Source of the DNA: Ornithodoros turicata
Lineage: Eukaryota; Arthropoda; Arachnida; Ixodida; Argasidae
Direction: 5' to 3'
Assembly (NCBI RefSeq): GCF_037126465.1
Contig: NC_088203.1
Span: forward strand, 90,892,668 to 90,956,667
DNA length: 64,000 nucleotides
Shown: positions 32,143-44,663 of the stretch, in pieces
Layout: each line of letters begins with the position of its first letter
How positions within the stretch are numbered: position 1 is the first letter of the stretch
Notes under the pieces: generated by a model
Seen by the model: the letters and a program-made list of their open reading frames with translations, nothing else
The model's database searches: none
Told to the model about the DNA's origin: nothing
Made by a program: the position numbers and the translations under genes

Positions 32143-33625
32143 GCGGCTCCATGCATGGAGCTAAACTGCAGCCAGGTAATACAATGAGATATCACACACG
32201 AAATGACACCATTTTTAATTCCCTGCGCCGTTTGGTTGAATTTATAGAAATATTTGTTTCTCTGGGCAGTAATACATGGAGTCCTATTGTGAGAACGCAA
32301 AAAGGCCCACCAAAGCACTTCCGTGGCGAATGCCCAGCTTGAAAATGCTGCAAAGTCGTGGGGTGCCTTGTTAGGATCCTAATTCAAGCAATTATTTTAG
32401 TGTACCCAGTCGGGCTATTGTGATAATCTTGACATAATGATTCAATTTGTCGGCTACCAGCAGGTACTGCACGGTGCTACCACCGCGACCAGTTTCCGTT
32501 TCTTCGAGGGGTGTGGGAGAGGAAGCGCGCATGCGAGGCAGTGGTGTACTTTCACCTCGTTCGTCCTGCCTCCGGCGCCATTTTCTGTCAATAAATCTTC
32601 GGTTGTGAGTTTGCAGTCGCTGTGTTCTGCCCTCCCCTGTTTGTTCCTAGTCGAATTTGCTGCGCCATATCTATGCCCATCCTGTCCATTCAACTCAGGG
32701 CCTTGTTAACTGTTTTGCCATGGTAAACTATTTGGGGACTTGCACTAAATTGTGACAAGAAGGGCTCGTTGGCAGTTTCTTGTGGAACAGTAATATTAGG
32801 GTACCGTGATCTTAGCTTCACGCTCCAGGTTCACAAACACAGACATTTGACGCCTTTCTCTTCCTTTTCTTCTTTGAAAGAGGTGTTTGGGTTACGCCTC
32901 TGTCTTTGACCTCTGGGGCATTTTGAATAAATAAATAATGTGCATCAGTTCACTTCTCCCAGACCTTCGCGTTGTTTATGGACACCGCATCAAAAAAGAA
33001 TTATTATTATTAGGTCCAGAACTTACTTTCGATTACCTTGATTTCACCAATGCAAAACGGATACTCATTTCGAAAGTTCCTTGAAATATGTCTACCGTCA
33101 CTTTAAAGTTGTCATCTTGTTTACTGGAAAATGTTGTGCAGACGTGCAGTCGAATTTGGGCGCGGGAGCGACCTTCGGAAGAGGCTTCAGTGACCGCGCA
33201 GTTGTGACACAGCAAATTTCGTGGTGTCATTTCGCACAGAACTTCTTTGCTTAGAGTAACTGCTCCACAAAACGGTCTTCAGTCCGTAGTTTGGTATACC
33301 TGCCCCGAAGAGAGCTACCATGTAGGTGACTAGGCGTAACTGGACACCGGGCGCAGAGACGGACACGAAGGGAGAGAGCTCCTGGTTTTACATCAAACAG
33401 ACCCTCCTTCACCTATTTTCTGCATGCAGTCATCGGCCAACCTTCGATTTATGAACGGCATGCGTTCCTAGGAAAATCATTCATAAAACGAGGGAAGTTC
33501 ACAGGGAATCGGGGCCCTGAAAGTCTTAGAATGACTGAACTGCATTTTGACATTTTATAACATTAATTGGCTTTACAGGTAGCGCTATATTCGTTATTCC
33601 GGAAAATCGTTTGAAATGACGCGCT
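32143..33625. other. Unassigned stretch
   Basis: GGGGCATTTTGAATAAATAAATAA near 32918-32938 looks like the 3' tail of a non-LTR element, without a recognisable body. No gene is supported. Confidence 0.35.
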
Positions 33626-34829
33626 CCCAAGAACACACTGACCTCCCCAGGCTATCCCAGGGATGTCACTCAGGGATAAGAATGGTATCCCTAGGACGTC
33701 CCCGAATTGGTCCTCAATTTGTCAGAAAAGTGTTAGAATGACACTCCACGTATCATTCTCAGAACTTCCCCAGCAAATCCCCCAAGGACACTGCTAGTAT
33801 GGTTTCAGGAGCACAACTGAATACCTTAGAGAATCATTTATTTTGAGAAGTGAGGGCACATTTGCAGCACCCAGTCAGCGTGTGTGTGTTTTTTTAATAT
33901 ATATATTTACAACCTCGGTCACCAGCTTCTTATTTGTGGTTTCTTATCTTTATTCGCTCAGCGTATTTCTCATCACGAACAATCAGTACCACAGTTTAAA
34001 AGGAAAAAAATAGATTATATATAAAAGGCCCTTCGGCCACTAAGACCAGCGAGTCCACTTAGAAAGGCATATGCTGCAGCAGCATTTCCTTTCCAAGACA
34101 GAACAGATACAACTTATTGCTTCTCTTCCAAACTTCCGCAAACTCGGGAGTCCTCTTTGCATCACAGGCAAAATGAAGGGTGAGGTAACTAAGTTTAACT
34201 TGATTTCGCACATAACCAACAACGAAGTGAGAAATTCCGTGGAGTATTAAATCGCTATCAAGGTCATCTCCGTGTTTAATACTGCTTTGGTTTGGGGCAT
34301 GCATCGTAACTGAAGCTTGAGCAGTGAAACATTATCATTTTTTGTGTCTTCGGAAATAACATGCTCCGTGCAACGTCCCGCCAGGGGTCCTTCGCGGACG
34401 CTCCTGCAACTAGACCGCAGTGAAAGGTCTAGCAAACCATATTTTACTGCACCTCAAACCCAGTACATGGACGGATTCCTTTAAAATCCGACAGTCTGTA
34501 TTTGCACCCCTTATCTGTATTCGTTTTATATTTTTTGTTTGTAATTGTTTTGCAATTTATGCATGAGCACTCCTTCTTTGGTTGCATTTGGGAATGAGAA
34601 ATAATCCGGGAACTTGATTATTGTTAGCAGGTATTAAAATTCACAACGTGGTATTAAAATAATTTTCTTCTCCTGTGCTTGTCCTTCGATTGACGACCGG
34701 AGGATGTACGCAAATGACAATCACTGGATGCTCCTATGATGACAGTCTGTGGACCTCCTCCGTTCATCCCATCACGGACGAGGACGTGATGACACTTTGA
34801 GGATATCCTGGGGACCGCGTATGTTCTTC
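33626..34829 (-). mobile_element. Repeat family E, copy 1 (about 1.2 kb)
   Basis: Left end CCCAAGAACACAC at 33626 and right end near GTATGTTCTT (34829). The flanking 200 bp at each end are full of GTCCTGAGGA / TATCCTGGGG-like motifs. Relative to copies 2 and 3 it is inverted: the block TCACGGACGAGGACGTGATG near 34772 is the complement of the start of those copies. An AT-rich interior (33890-33920) is noncoding. The exact ends are approximate. Confidence 0.7.
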
Positions 34830-35722
34830 GCGGACAAAAAGATACCGAGAAAAGCACAGTTGATCACATCACACGCCAATTCTTATCCAGCTTTTTTATT
34901 ACAATATTGTTTTGAGAATATTTTATTGGCTGTTACGATCCAAAATAAGAAATTCACAGAATTACACTTTGCTTTACAAACTACAATTTTCTTACATGAT
35001 TAGTGCAGCACCCTTTGTCCACAGCGTACAGGGCAGCCAACATGTGACAGCCCCGCATTTTCCATCCAATAGCATGCGTATTACGATTTACGTACGTATT
35101 CATCTGTGGAAGACAAGAGGACGAAGCGAGGAAAACACAGGCAGCGGAGGGAAGAGGGCGTCACCTACTTAGTAGTGGAAGGGGAGGGATGACAGTTCAG
35201 GAAGGTGCCACTAGCCTTCTCTGAGTCGGCGCCTTGGTGCACCAAGCAAGGGGAAAGAGAGAGATGAAAGAGACAGAAGAAAGGGTGACGCAACTTCTCA
35301 TTTCATATCACGTGGCACTTTGCTCGCAACGCCATCCGTCGGGAGGAGCTGATGGAGCGAGTGATTCCACCCTAAATTGGTGGTGTCCGAGAGCCAAATT
35401 TTACATTTGTGCTCTGCTTGGTTGAAGCTGAAGCGGACGCGTTGGCCCACGCACTCGTTTATCACACCGAGCAGTGATTGGGGAGCACAATAGCCGGGAG
35501 GTACGCGTACTTGAGCAGAACGAGGGATTTTTCGACTTGACCGCGCAAGAAAATTGACAAGAAACGAGAGGAGGGATTTCGTTCCTGTCCATCGACGGCC
35601 GTAAAAGTAGCATCTATAAAGAGGGCACTGGAATGTGCAACTCTTTCGGTGTTTTCAGCAGGGAAGGGTAACGGTAATGGTAACGGAAACAGAAACAGTA
35701 TATTACCGAAATTACTTTTTTG
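34830..35722. other. Unassigned stretch
   Basis: A GGTAACGGTAATGGTAACGG-like short repeat lies at about 35667-35697. No gene or element is recognised. Confidence 0.35.
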
Positions 35723-36260
35723 TCAGTTGACCGTGGCTATTGCAGTATTGTTTACCCTGGCTTTCAGAGTGTAGACGTGGTCCACAAGGAACAGCGAGGC
35801 TTCAAGCTTACGTGACTCGAAATACTTGTTGAGCGTGTTACGTAGGGATGTGGTTCCCGAAGTCAAAGAAATGCCACCGAAAGAAGTGGGCATAGTGTGC
35901 TCTGAAAAAACGGAGATGGCTTCGCGTTTGCTGATTTTGGGAGGGCCCTTATTTTTTCTGTTCACCGCATTGCCTCGCGCAATGCAAGCGAAAACTGCCG
36001 AGCACCTCTGCGAACCAAGGGTCTAACTCCCGGGTTTTCACATCTTTGGGTAAAACGAAGACGTATCGTGATCTATTGTACGCGAAAGAAATGCTAAATT
36101 CCGAAAGGGCTTTCCCTAAATCTCTTTCCAGATCGGAGGTGATAAGAAAGGACCTCTTGGTTTCGATTGTTTCCTCAAAGGAAACCTCATCTTGGTTTTC
36201 GTATCCGATATTTAGAAAATCAGGCCGACTTTATTGGGAACCGAAAGCTGAAGCAGACTA
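35723..36260 (-). pseudogene. Unrecognised decayed minus-strand coding region
   Basis: Two overlapping minus-strand frames look protein-like. One holds TKRSFLITSDLERDLGKALS, FAYNRSRYVFVLPKDVKTRE and LDPWFAEVLGSFRLHC. The other, 35723-35965, holds NTLNKYFESRKLEASLFLVD. Neither has an intact start or a domain that can be named. By position and orientation they could be another piece of the Maverick-like element at 28.1-32.1 kb, but this is speculation. Confidence 0.25.
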
Positions 36261-38093
36261 TCGAGACCTACCGTGGAGGCATCGAGTTTATTTGAGGGGA
36301 AATTGTCCATGCTGCATTACAGAGGAGGTGAACATAGATGTCAGATGTCATTTTCCAATCTTGACCACGTTGTTGCTTGGAATCAAACTGTCATATTCTT
36401 TGTTGTAACTGAACCAGCGAACCAAGGAAAAACTCTGTTATTTCACTTTCTTCTTGCTCAACACTTTAGTTGTGGGTCACCGCGGGATTTCCGATGGGGG
36501 TCACCGCATACACCGACACAGAAACTTCGGCGCACTGTAACTTTCACTCTCGCAAGAAAGAACCCTCAATTTTTTGTGGACTATGACATCACGTACGGGC
36601 GCATCTGCCTGCTGAATTTCAAGAAAATTCGGGGTGGGGTTTTTGAGAAAAGCGTGCTCGAAAAACGCCTTTTTTGACATGTTACATGTAGAAGAAGCCT
36701 CCATGCGTCGCAGCAAACTTGTCTAGACAGGTAAATCTAGTACCGACTTGTAGAGCTAAGCCTGTCCAACACGCCGATACCTTTCCCTTTCTCCTAGCCT
36801 GTATAGAAGCCCAGAAATAAGCGCGAGAATATGAGTAATTTTCGCCGTCTACACCAACTTTGCACATTTTTACCTGCGAAATGTCAGAACACCCGTCAAA
36901 ACTTAACACACAGGGTAGAAGCCAGGAAGGTTGACAATGCGACAAAAAATCGCAGCCTTGACAGCGTTCGCTGGGGAGATATTGGATGTCAAAATCGCAA
37001 CGTCAGAAAGTTCGTCGAAGCTACCAACTTCTCTCCGCATTTTTTCCTCTGGAACCATGGAGGCTAGAGAAAAAATACTTGCTGTTCTATGCTCAGCCTG
37101 GGTCAGGCTATCACATATATTTTTTCAGAAAAAATCGCTGATGGTGCTCCAACCACCTTGCCTGAGTTGAAATGGAATCACCCCAATACTAAACCACACT
37201 AAAATAGTACGATATAACCATTCGTTAAACGCCTATTTGTGCTGCCGAACACCTTCATATGCACATTGGTCCAAGTCGAATGTAACCGTTGGTGCGCAAA
37301 AACCTAGTGTGAGCGCTGAGTGGCACAGGAGAGTAGGAGAGGTTCAATTTGGACACTGTGGGTGATGTGAATATGCCGACCATTCCCAATGACAATGGTA
37401 GACTGTTTGTCCATGAGAAGTGTTAAGCAAGGTTCACACTACTGCGTTTCATTGCGTGCGGACATGGGCAAACATTAGTTACCGTGGCGATGGATGCGTG
37501 CCAGGCATTCTCCAGCAGAATGCAAATAGTTCACCCTGGCTGAACTTTCTCCAATGCATGCGTCAAGCCACAAGCGGGAACCAATTGCCGCCTTCTATGC
37601 TTGCGTGTTCAAGCGCTTCTCTTTCTCTGTATCATATGAATTTCAACATAGCCGCAGCAAACATAGAGTGCATGGAGGTGGCAAGAAATAACGATGCAGG
37701 ATCCATTACGCTTGGACATTTGAACTACACACAAGCTAGCTGCAGTTTGCATTATGCCAAAGTCAAACATGGACTTCAAACGTTCCGCCACAATGCTTCG
37801 TGAATGGCGCACATTGGCTGACACTTCCGGTGCCCGCACGCATGTGAACAGTCAAGTGGATTGCTTATGTCATATGTATACGCATGCATATGTCCGCATG
37901 AAATAAAATGCGATAGTGTGAACCGAGCTTTATAGTACGTGCTGCATCGACTACATTTCCTATTACAGCATTCACAAACCCATTCTCTGCAGGGCCAGCA
38001 TTGAAGACCACGTAGACGAAGAGGAATCGTCGGAATGATCGTATTCAGTGACACGCATATGTTCAGGTTCATGATCATAGGAATAAATAGTGA
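36261..38093. other. Unassigned stretch
   Basis: Several frames of 70-130 codons exist on both strands (for example 36501-36716 on the minus strand, 37420-37803 on the plus strand), without motifs or splice context that would support a gene. Confidence 0.35.
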
Positions 38094-39137
38094 CCCCAAG
38101 AACACACATGGTCCTCAGGATGTCCCCACAGTGTCATCGTGTCTTCGTCTTTCGAGGTGTATCCCCAGAACGTCCTGAGGATAACACTCGCGGACTGTCC
38201 GTGAAGCCTCATTCAGGTACGTCCTGTGCCCGTCCCTGTGGGTAGCTAGGTGGACGAGAAATATTATTTGGTTTAGTTTACCTGCTCAGACTCCCTACAC
38301 ACATTTGTTTTGTTTTTGGGCCGATCCTGGGACCTGACTGACATTTTTCTTAAATAAAGGGTGGCCCAGCGTAAAATTCCCTGCCGCGAAAAGGAATGAC
38401 TGTCTATGATACATTAATGATTTCTTGTGGAAAGAACAGAATTGCACGATTCTGTCGCACTGCTTTTGACTTTCAAAGGTCCTACCTGAATGTCTCAAAC
38501 CAAAAGGATTAAGAAACATAGACTTTGAAATGAAGCAGAGCTAATACTTCAATCAATTCCTTGCTTTGAGTATTTTTTCTGTGAGTAATCGACAGAAAGA
38601 CGGACGGCTCACACTTCGTTTTGCGTAGCAGGAGAGCAGGCCTCTCGAATTTACGGAGGGTCGCATTATAAGCAACAAATGGTATCTGTTTTGACTTCAG
38701 AAGAGAATTCTAGTGCCTTTCGGAGTGGGCACGCTTAAGCTTGTCCCGCCCTACAGTTGGCAATACGAGGATTTCTCAGACTTAGTGTCCTTGACAAGAT
38801 TCTGTTTCTCACTGGTACAATAAAAATGCTGCCATAACTTTGGTGTCATTGCAATTTGATGTAACTTCTGTAGGCACTTGGCGGATGTGCGTGCCAGAAG
38901 TAGCAAAATAAAACAACCAAAGGGAATTGAGGGAAAGCATTGTCCTCCATGTGTACTTAAACTGTCCTAAATTGATCCCTCAGGATGGGCAGGGACAGCC
39001 TCGGGGACGTCATCTCATATGCCGAAGTGGCAGTATTATGACATTCTGAGGATCAGATTTTGACATCCTAGGGATGCCATACCTGCCCGCATGTGACAAC
39101 CTTAGGATAGCCCTGGGATGACAGTGTGTTCTTGGGG
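38094..39137 (+). mobile_element. Repeat family E, copy 2 (1,044 bp)
   Basis: Perfect 14-bp terminal inverted repeats CCCCAAGAACACAC (38094-38107) and GTGTGTTCTTGGGG (39124-39137). Next to the ends are repeated GTCCTGAGGA-type motifs. The interior is homologous to copy 3 (for example TGTCTATGA..CAT, AATGTCTCAAACCAAA). It is noncoding. No clear target duplication was found, so the superfamily is unknown. Confidence 0.8.
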
Positions 39138-39297
39138 GAGTTTTAGCAGATCGGAAGGTCTTGACGATAATGCTTCGAAAAAAAAAGTCAATCGCCTGAT
39201 TCCTTTGAAGTGGCTGAAATCATGTTCTTGATCTTTGATTTCACAGCTTCCTTTATTGTGTCATCTCCGTAGAGTGCTGCCGATCTGCTAAAACTCC
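39137..39297. repeat. 18-bp perfect inverted repeat abutting family E copy 2
   Basis: GGAGTTTTAGCAGATCGG (39137-39154) and CCGATCTGCTAAAACTCC (39280-39297), 125 bp apart. Its left arm overlaps the last base of the family E copy. It may be a small MITE next to the copy or part of a more complex insertion. Confidence 0.75.
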
Positions 39298-41552
39298 TGA
39301 AAGTGTGCTTTTATTTAACGTGGCCTACCTTTATAGAGCACTTCCGAATAAAATGCCAAGAAACTGACGAGAGAACGAAGCTGAGACGTCTTCTCCTGGC
39401 GCCATGCCAGTCGCTGCGAACGTGCCTGCTACAAAGCACATGCGCACGACGAGTGAGGTAACGATAGCGCCAGGACACCAGAATGAAACAGAAACATTTC
39501 CTCCAGGCGTCGCATGTGGCGCTGCAAACGCTTATGTATACACAGCAAGGGGTGCTCAAGGATTCAGTTACCTGTTTGCCTCTCGCTGAGTGTGGACGTG
39601 TAGTGCGCTGCTCCTCCCGACTGTTGGTGAGTGGACTGATGGCACGGATTGGATGGTGGTGGTGGTGGTGGTGAAGTATGTGTGCAGTAATACTTCAATA
39701 TCAGAGAGTTGGGCTTTTTTCTGCTCTGTTCGTGTTGTCTTGTATGTGATTGTCTTTGTGTGTGTTACTCTTACCATGCCCACGATGAGCAGTGCATGTT
39801 CATAATAAAAAGTGAATTTAGCTTGTTGTGATAACCTTGTTGTAATTCTAGTCCATGCGTGCCCGCACATGTTCACGATTACCTTGTTGCGACAAGAACT
39901 GTATTTTTGAAAATTGTCCATTATGTCGTATCGTTGCAATTCTTGTTTGTGTATGCCCGCCACTATCTTTTTTCTGCCTTCCATCAAAGCCGCTATGATG
40001 ATGAGGATACTCCCACATGGTGTGAAGCTGTACAACTAGGGTGGCCACCCGGTGTGACTTTCTGCAACCGCCTTGGAGCTCAAGTAGGGATGCTCGGGGA
40101 TACGCTCATGAGCTCAAGCGGGGACAGGATGACCGATTTTTTACTAACGTTGTTTCAATGAGGGTGGCCTCCACAACCTCACAGCCTCACCTTGAATGGT
40201 GTCTGTAGACCAATGTTTATTTACTCTATCTGATAAATCAAAGACAAATTGGAAAGAAACACTTCCTGCAGTGCTGTGGCTTATGGCACTGTTCTGAGTG
40301 AAAAATAGCAGATGAGATTTCTCCAAACCAACCAGTGGACTGTACCATAGTGACATCAAAATTATGTGAGCGGCTAATCAGCTTATTCCAAGCACTGCCA
40401 CTGTTGTGCACAATAACAATTTTTAACATCAAACTCTGCAATATTTATACATCTGTTGAAAGTATCACTTCGCACAGCACATTTTAATAGGCAGGTGAAC
40501 AGATCGGCTTGAAAATATGGTAGTGACTGAAGTGCTTTCGGAGCTCCTTTAAATGTGTGGTCTGCACGGGGGCCCTTTTGTGCACAACTGGCGGTCAATA
40601 CTTACTACTGAACAGCAAGACAATGCGAGAGTGGAGAAAACACGCGTTGAGGGTAAGTCATGTTAACAACTTGTGTAACGACACGTGGCAATTCGTAATG
40701 CATACAGATATCACAGGTGTTGAAACACTTAGCAGGTGGAGGCAGTCGGGGAAAGAATAGGAACGCAAAGGGGGCTTCGGCTTCTGAAAGGGCGATAGTG
40801 CCCCACGAGTTCTCAGCCTAGTGGGAACGGCCGAGGTAGAGTGCAACAGAACACAAGATCGTCCCCCGACGGTGCCCTCATCATTTCCCAATTCATGGTC
40901 ATGTGACAAAGAATATAGGATCACTCCCCGATGCTGCTCTGATCACTCTGATCACATCACCATAATGGGCTGGAACCAACTGGAGAACTAGCCTGTGGCC
41001 TGCTGCGTAGATAGTGTGGTAAGCCATTCACACATCTGTGACGACGGGTGCTGATGGGCCTCGTATGCCGGAATTTTCAATTGCTTGAAGTGCAGATTTG
41101 GAGTCTGTGAGGACTGCCCATTCCCGCGGTGTAAAATAAGCGATGGGTTGTAGAAAGAAAAGGATGGCATAGAGTTACACAGCTGTGGAGGAAGTTGGAT
41201 GTGAAAGGCGTCTTCCGTGCACTACGCCTTCGGATGGTATGAAGAATGATGAGGCGGACTTGTTGTTTTGGGATGCGCCATCGGTATATGCTGCCGTAAA
41301 CGTAGAAAACTTCTCGTCTACCAGAGCATGAAAATGGGCTCGGAGGACTTGAGGGGGGACCTGATCTCCACTTTCCAGAAGGTTTGGAAGGCGTACAAAA
41401 GTGTGCGGTACCGGAAGAGACCAGGGGGCAAGTGTCCTTAGTTATGAAGCCAGTGAGAGTCTGGCGTGTCCTCTGCGCTACTCGATAGAAGTCGCTTTCA
41501 GGGCGGTATCAAATTTTCCTGAGGAGCGGGTGGCGGGGAATGTGAGCACGCT
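39298..41552. other. Unassigned stretch
   Basis: A (GGT)n run at about 39656-39673; otherwise no gene, element end or RNA gene is recognised. Frames up to about 155 codons (39568-40035, minus strand) are low-complexity across the (GGT)n run. Confidence 0.4.
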
Positions 41553-41951
41553 TTACTTTAAAAGCGATAAAACCCCCGTGCCGGGGAACAAGTCAAAAGA
41601 CGACACAACAGACAGGCATAGCACACAAACACAGCAGTGAGCACGCAAACGGAGGGAGTGCCGAGCCGTTTCACGTTCACGGAGAACCTCAAACGGGAGC
41701 TCACCAGCTTCAGCCAGTACTTGCCGTGTTTCAGCCACACAACTTCTTGTTACAGCCTTCATTTTGACAATTCCCGGATGACCTTCATGCAATAAGCCAA
41801 GGACTTCAGGTTTAATGATGGAGGAACTACAACCGTAGATCCCCATAAGACACAGTTCTCTTGGATACTCATCTGCGTTAACCTTGTATAAAACGGCTTC
41901 CACTGCAGTCCAGCACCAGACCATGAGCGGCCCAGCACAGCACTTCACCAA
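41553..41951 (-). pseudogene. Ty3/gypsy integrase zinc-finger fragment
   Basis: The minus-strand frame contains VLGLLHEGHPGIVKMKAVTR, the first histidines of the integrase HHCC zinc finger in gypsy-type polyproteins ('LH.GHPG..KMK...R'). The CxxC half and the DDE core are absent: similarity stops at about 41750 and the rest of the frame is unrelated. About 60 upstream residues (41762-41951) fit the linker before integrase. It is opposite in orientation to the gag/protease fragments that follow. Confidence 0.55.
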
Positions 41952-42179
41952 CTCTTGAAAGAACGGGTTCCTTGGCAGTCTCTGCAGCAGTCTCTGACTT
42001 TAGCTAATAACTGATAAGACTTATTAAGAGACGCGTGGGTACACCCCTTCAAGCATGAAGACTTGAAGTGGCCTCAGTGCAGTAACTGTATCAGCTGGCA
42101 TCAACGCATCAGTGTGAGCAATGTCCCTGGCTGGTAGATCAACCTAAACTTGTATAGCAACAATGCCCATCTTTGGACA

Positions 42180-42715
42180 TGAGGCGAACAAGTCTCCAGT
42201 ACCGCTATGCCTGCGGGGCGCCGTGGACGTGGCCGTGGCGCCATCCGTGACCTCCGGCCCCAGCGAGCCTAGTTGCACATGGAACAGGTCGAGACAGTCA
42301 GGATGCGCGAAACTAAACCCCGCGGAACTGTAGGAATGCATGGCGATTCGTCCAACGGACTCGCAGATCGCGCTTTGGACCCCTTCGCAGTTGAACAAAG
42401 AAGCTGAGCCAGGTCTGGCCAAGCAGAGCCCCGTGCACACGAAATCAATAATGCACGCGTGCACCTGGGCAGAATCCGAGCGACTCTCGTCTGGATAATA
42501 ACGCTGGAGCTCAACACCGCTGTTACCACTGCGGCGAACGTGGTCACTTTCGTCGTAGCTGTCCAAATCGAACTCCAGCCACTGCAGGGAAACCCAAGAC
42601 GCCAGCGGCGGTAATTGGGAGTTACACAATTCTGTCGCAGGCTACTGAAAACATCAATCGTAATGACCGCAGGGACCTTTGAGGTATATGCATAAATAAA
42701 CAACTAAATAAGAGG
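42180..42715 (+). pseudogene. Ty3/gypsy gag fragment with CCHC zinc knuckle
   Basis: At about 42512-42565 the plus strand reads RCYHCGERGHFRRSCPNRTP, a perfect CX2CX4HX4C retroviral-type zinc knuckle. Upstream, a frame with several stops (ALWTPSQLNKEAEPGLAKQS) is compatible with the gag tail. The nucleocapsid would bind element RNA. The stops show it is inactive. The protease fragment follows directly at 42719. Confidence 0.65.
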
Positions 42716-42718
42716 TGA

Positions 42719-43230
42719 GTGATTTCTAACCATGCTAGCGTGTCTGAGAACGCAGTGGCTTGGGTCCCACTCACATCTCCAGCACAGGATGATATATGCA
42801 ACATTGGCCCACTTATTGTGGTGCACGTTCTAGGTAAGGACGTTGCAGCTTTGTTGGACATTGGAGCAGCGGTATCCCTGGCAGGTGACACCATCCACAA
42901 TTGGTGCATATCCCATCGACATATTCATCCCGCCAACACGGAGATGCCTAAGGCTGGACTCAGATGCACTGGTACCAGCCGTACGCCTCACCTTGACCGC
43001 AGATGGACAACGGGTCAGGCAACGCTTCGCCTATCTGCCTAACTGGCAGGGCTAATCATCCTGGGAAGTGACTTCATTATCCGGATGGGACTCATAGAGG
43101 CTGTCAGCACGCAAGCAGTGGCACCTTCTATCCATTCCTGGAGCAGACAACGCCTGAAACGGAGCGGAACCAGACTAGTGCGGAAGCCCAGGACGTCCGT
43201 GAAAGGCGAGAACAGAAGCCGGGCCTGACC
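42719..43230 (+). pseudogene. Ty3/gypsy aspartic protease fragment
   Basis: PLIVVHVLGKDVAALLDIGA gives the active-site loop, with D-I-G in place of the usual D-T/S-G at residues 47-49 of the frame at 42719. After a frameshift, RQRFAYLPNWQG, a stop and IILGSDFIIRMGLIEAVSTQ match the closing strand ('ILGRDF..R.G'). The substituted Thr/Ser, the frameshift and the stop indicate a dead copy. No reverse transcriptase follows; family E copy 3 begins 170 bp downstream. Confidence 0.65.
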
Positions 43231-43402
43231 TAATACAACAAACCATTGAAATTTAACCCGGAGCTGGACAATCGATGACCGTTGAGCTATTTTCCGGGGC
43301 AGTACACTTAACACCATGGTCGCATCCATGAAAAAAGGAGGTCTCAGTTGCATCAGCTCGTGAAGTTTCTCCTTTTTGTTGTCGTTGTTGTTCTTGTTCT
43401 AA

Positions 43403-44503
43403 CCCAAAGAACACACGCGGTCCTGAGGATGTCCCCAAAGTGTCATCGTGTCCTCGTCCTTCGATATGAATCCGCAGAGCGTCCTGAGGACGATACTCGC
43501 GGACTGTCCTCGAAGAGTCATCCAAGTACGTCCTGTGCGTGTCCCTGTGGGTAACTGACTGGGTGAGAAATATTATTTTGCACAGTTCACTTGCTAAGAT
43601 TCCCCAAAAATTGAGTAATATATTTGTTTTGTTTTTGGGTCGATCTCTCGGGCTGAATGGCATTTGTCATAAACAAAGTGCGGCCCTGTGTAAGATTTTT
43701 CTGCCAATAAATTCCCCCCTCTTCACAAAAAAAGGTGACTGTCTATGACACATGGAGCATTTACCGCGAAAGAGACAGAAATGCGCGATTCTGTTGCACT
43801 TTCTTTGACCTGCCAAGGTCCCACCGAATGTCTCAAACCAAATGGAGTAAGAAACACAGGATTTGCATCGATGGGGAGTTCATACTCTAAGCAATTCCTC
43901 GTTTGTTGTATTTGTTTGCATAATCGAATTAAACTTACGAGCTCACCCTTCGTTTTTAATTCTGAAACGACTAAGGCTCTCGAATTTGTGGAAGGACGCG
44001 TAACAAGCAACCAATAGTATCTGTTTCTGTTTGGAGGGAAAGTCCAGTACCTTTCGAAGCGAGTTTCTCGGACATAGTGCTCCTGGAACTACTTTTTCAC
44101 AATCTTTGATATTTCTTTCTGCTTGCTTTTTAAGCCGCCGCGCTCTTTGTTTGTTATGAGAAATACGCTAAACAAATAAAAAGGAGCAAACGAAAAGCTG
44201 GTGACTGAGGTTGAAAAAGTGCCGGAATGAGAAAAACGACCTTGTACTCAAAATGGGCCACCTTTCTCAAAATAAATAAATAATAAATAAATCATCACAA
44301 TAAGATATCCTCTTTTGCTCCTAAAACCTTACTGGTGGTGTTTTTTGGACACTTCCTGAGGAGCTTCTGGGGATGGCCCGAGGCGTTGCATTTTAACACT
44401 TTTCTGACAAACTGAGGACCATACGGGGATGTCCGAGGGATGTTATTCCTGTCCCAATGGAACATCCTTGGGATGACCTGAGGATATCATTGTGTTTTTG
44501 GGG
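43403..44503 (+). mobile_element. Repeat family E, copy 3 (1,101 bp)
   Basis: Starts CCCAAAGAACACAC and ends GTGTTTTTGGGG, imperfect inverted repeats of the copy 2 ends. It is homologous to copy 2 in the first 450 bp and last 170 bp, and its AT-rich middle (AGCTGGTGACTGAGGTTG, AGAAATACGCTAAACAAATA) matches copy 1 in reverse. It is noncoding and carries an AATAAATAAATAATAAATAA microsatellite near 44270. Confidence 0.75.
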
Positions 44504-44663
44504 AAGTTTACCTCGAGTAAACGGTGCGACCAGTTAGCTGAATGTGTCCAATTCTTTCGGCCACAATTCGGTGCTGAAAACTCGGGAAGAAAGGCGGCAG
44601 CGAAGCCAATCACAGCTATCCGATGATATTGGAAGCTCTGCACTTCACCCAGACGCTAAGAGA

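Noticed and set aside
38094..39137. Classification of family E as CACTA or hAT
   Set aside because: No consistent 3-bp or 8-bp direct repeat is visible at any of the three copies, so no superfamily was assigned.
39568..40035. 155-codon minus-strand frame
   Set aside because: Its N- or C-terminal parts translate the (GGT)n microsatellite and no conserved motif is present.
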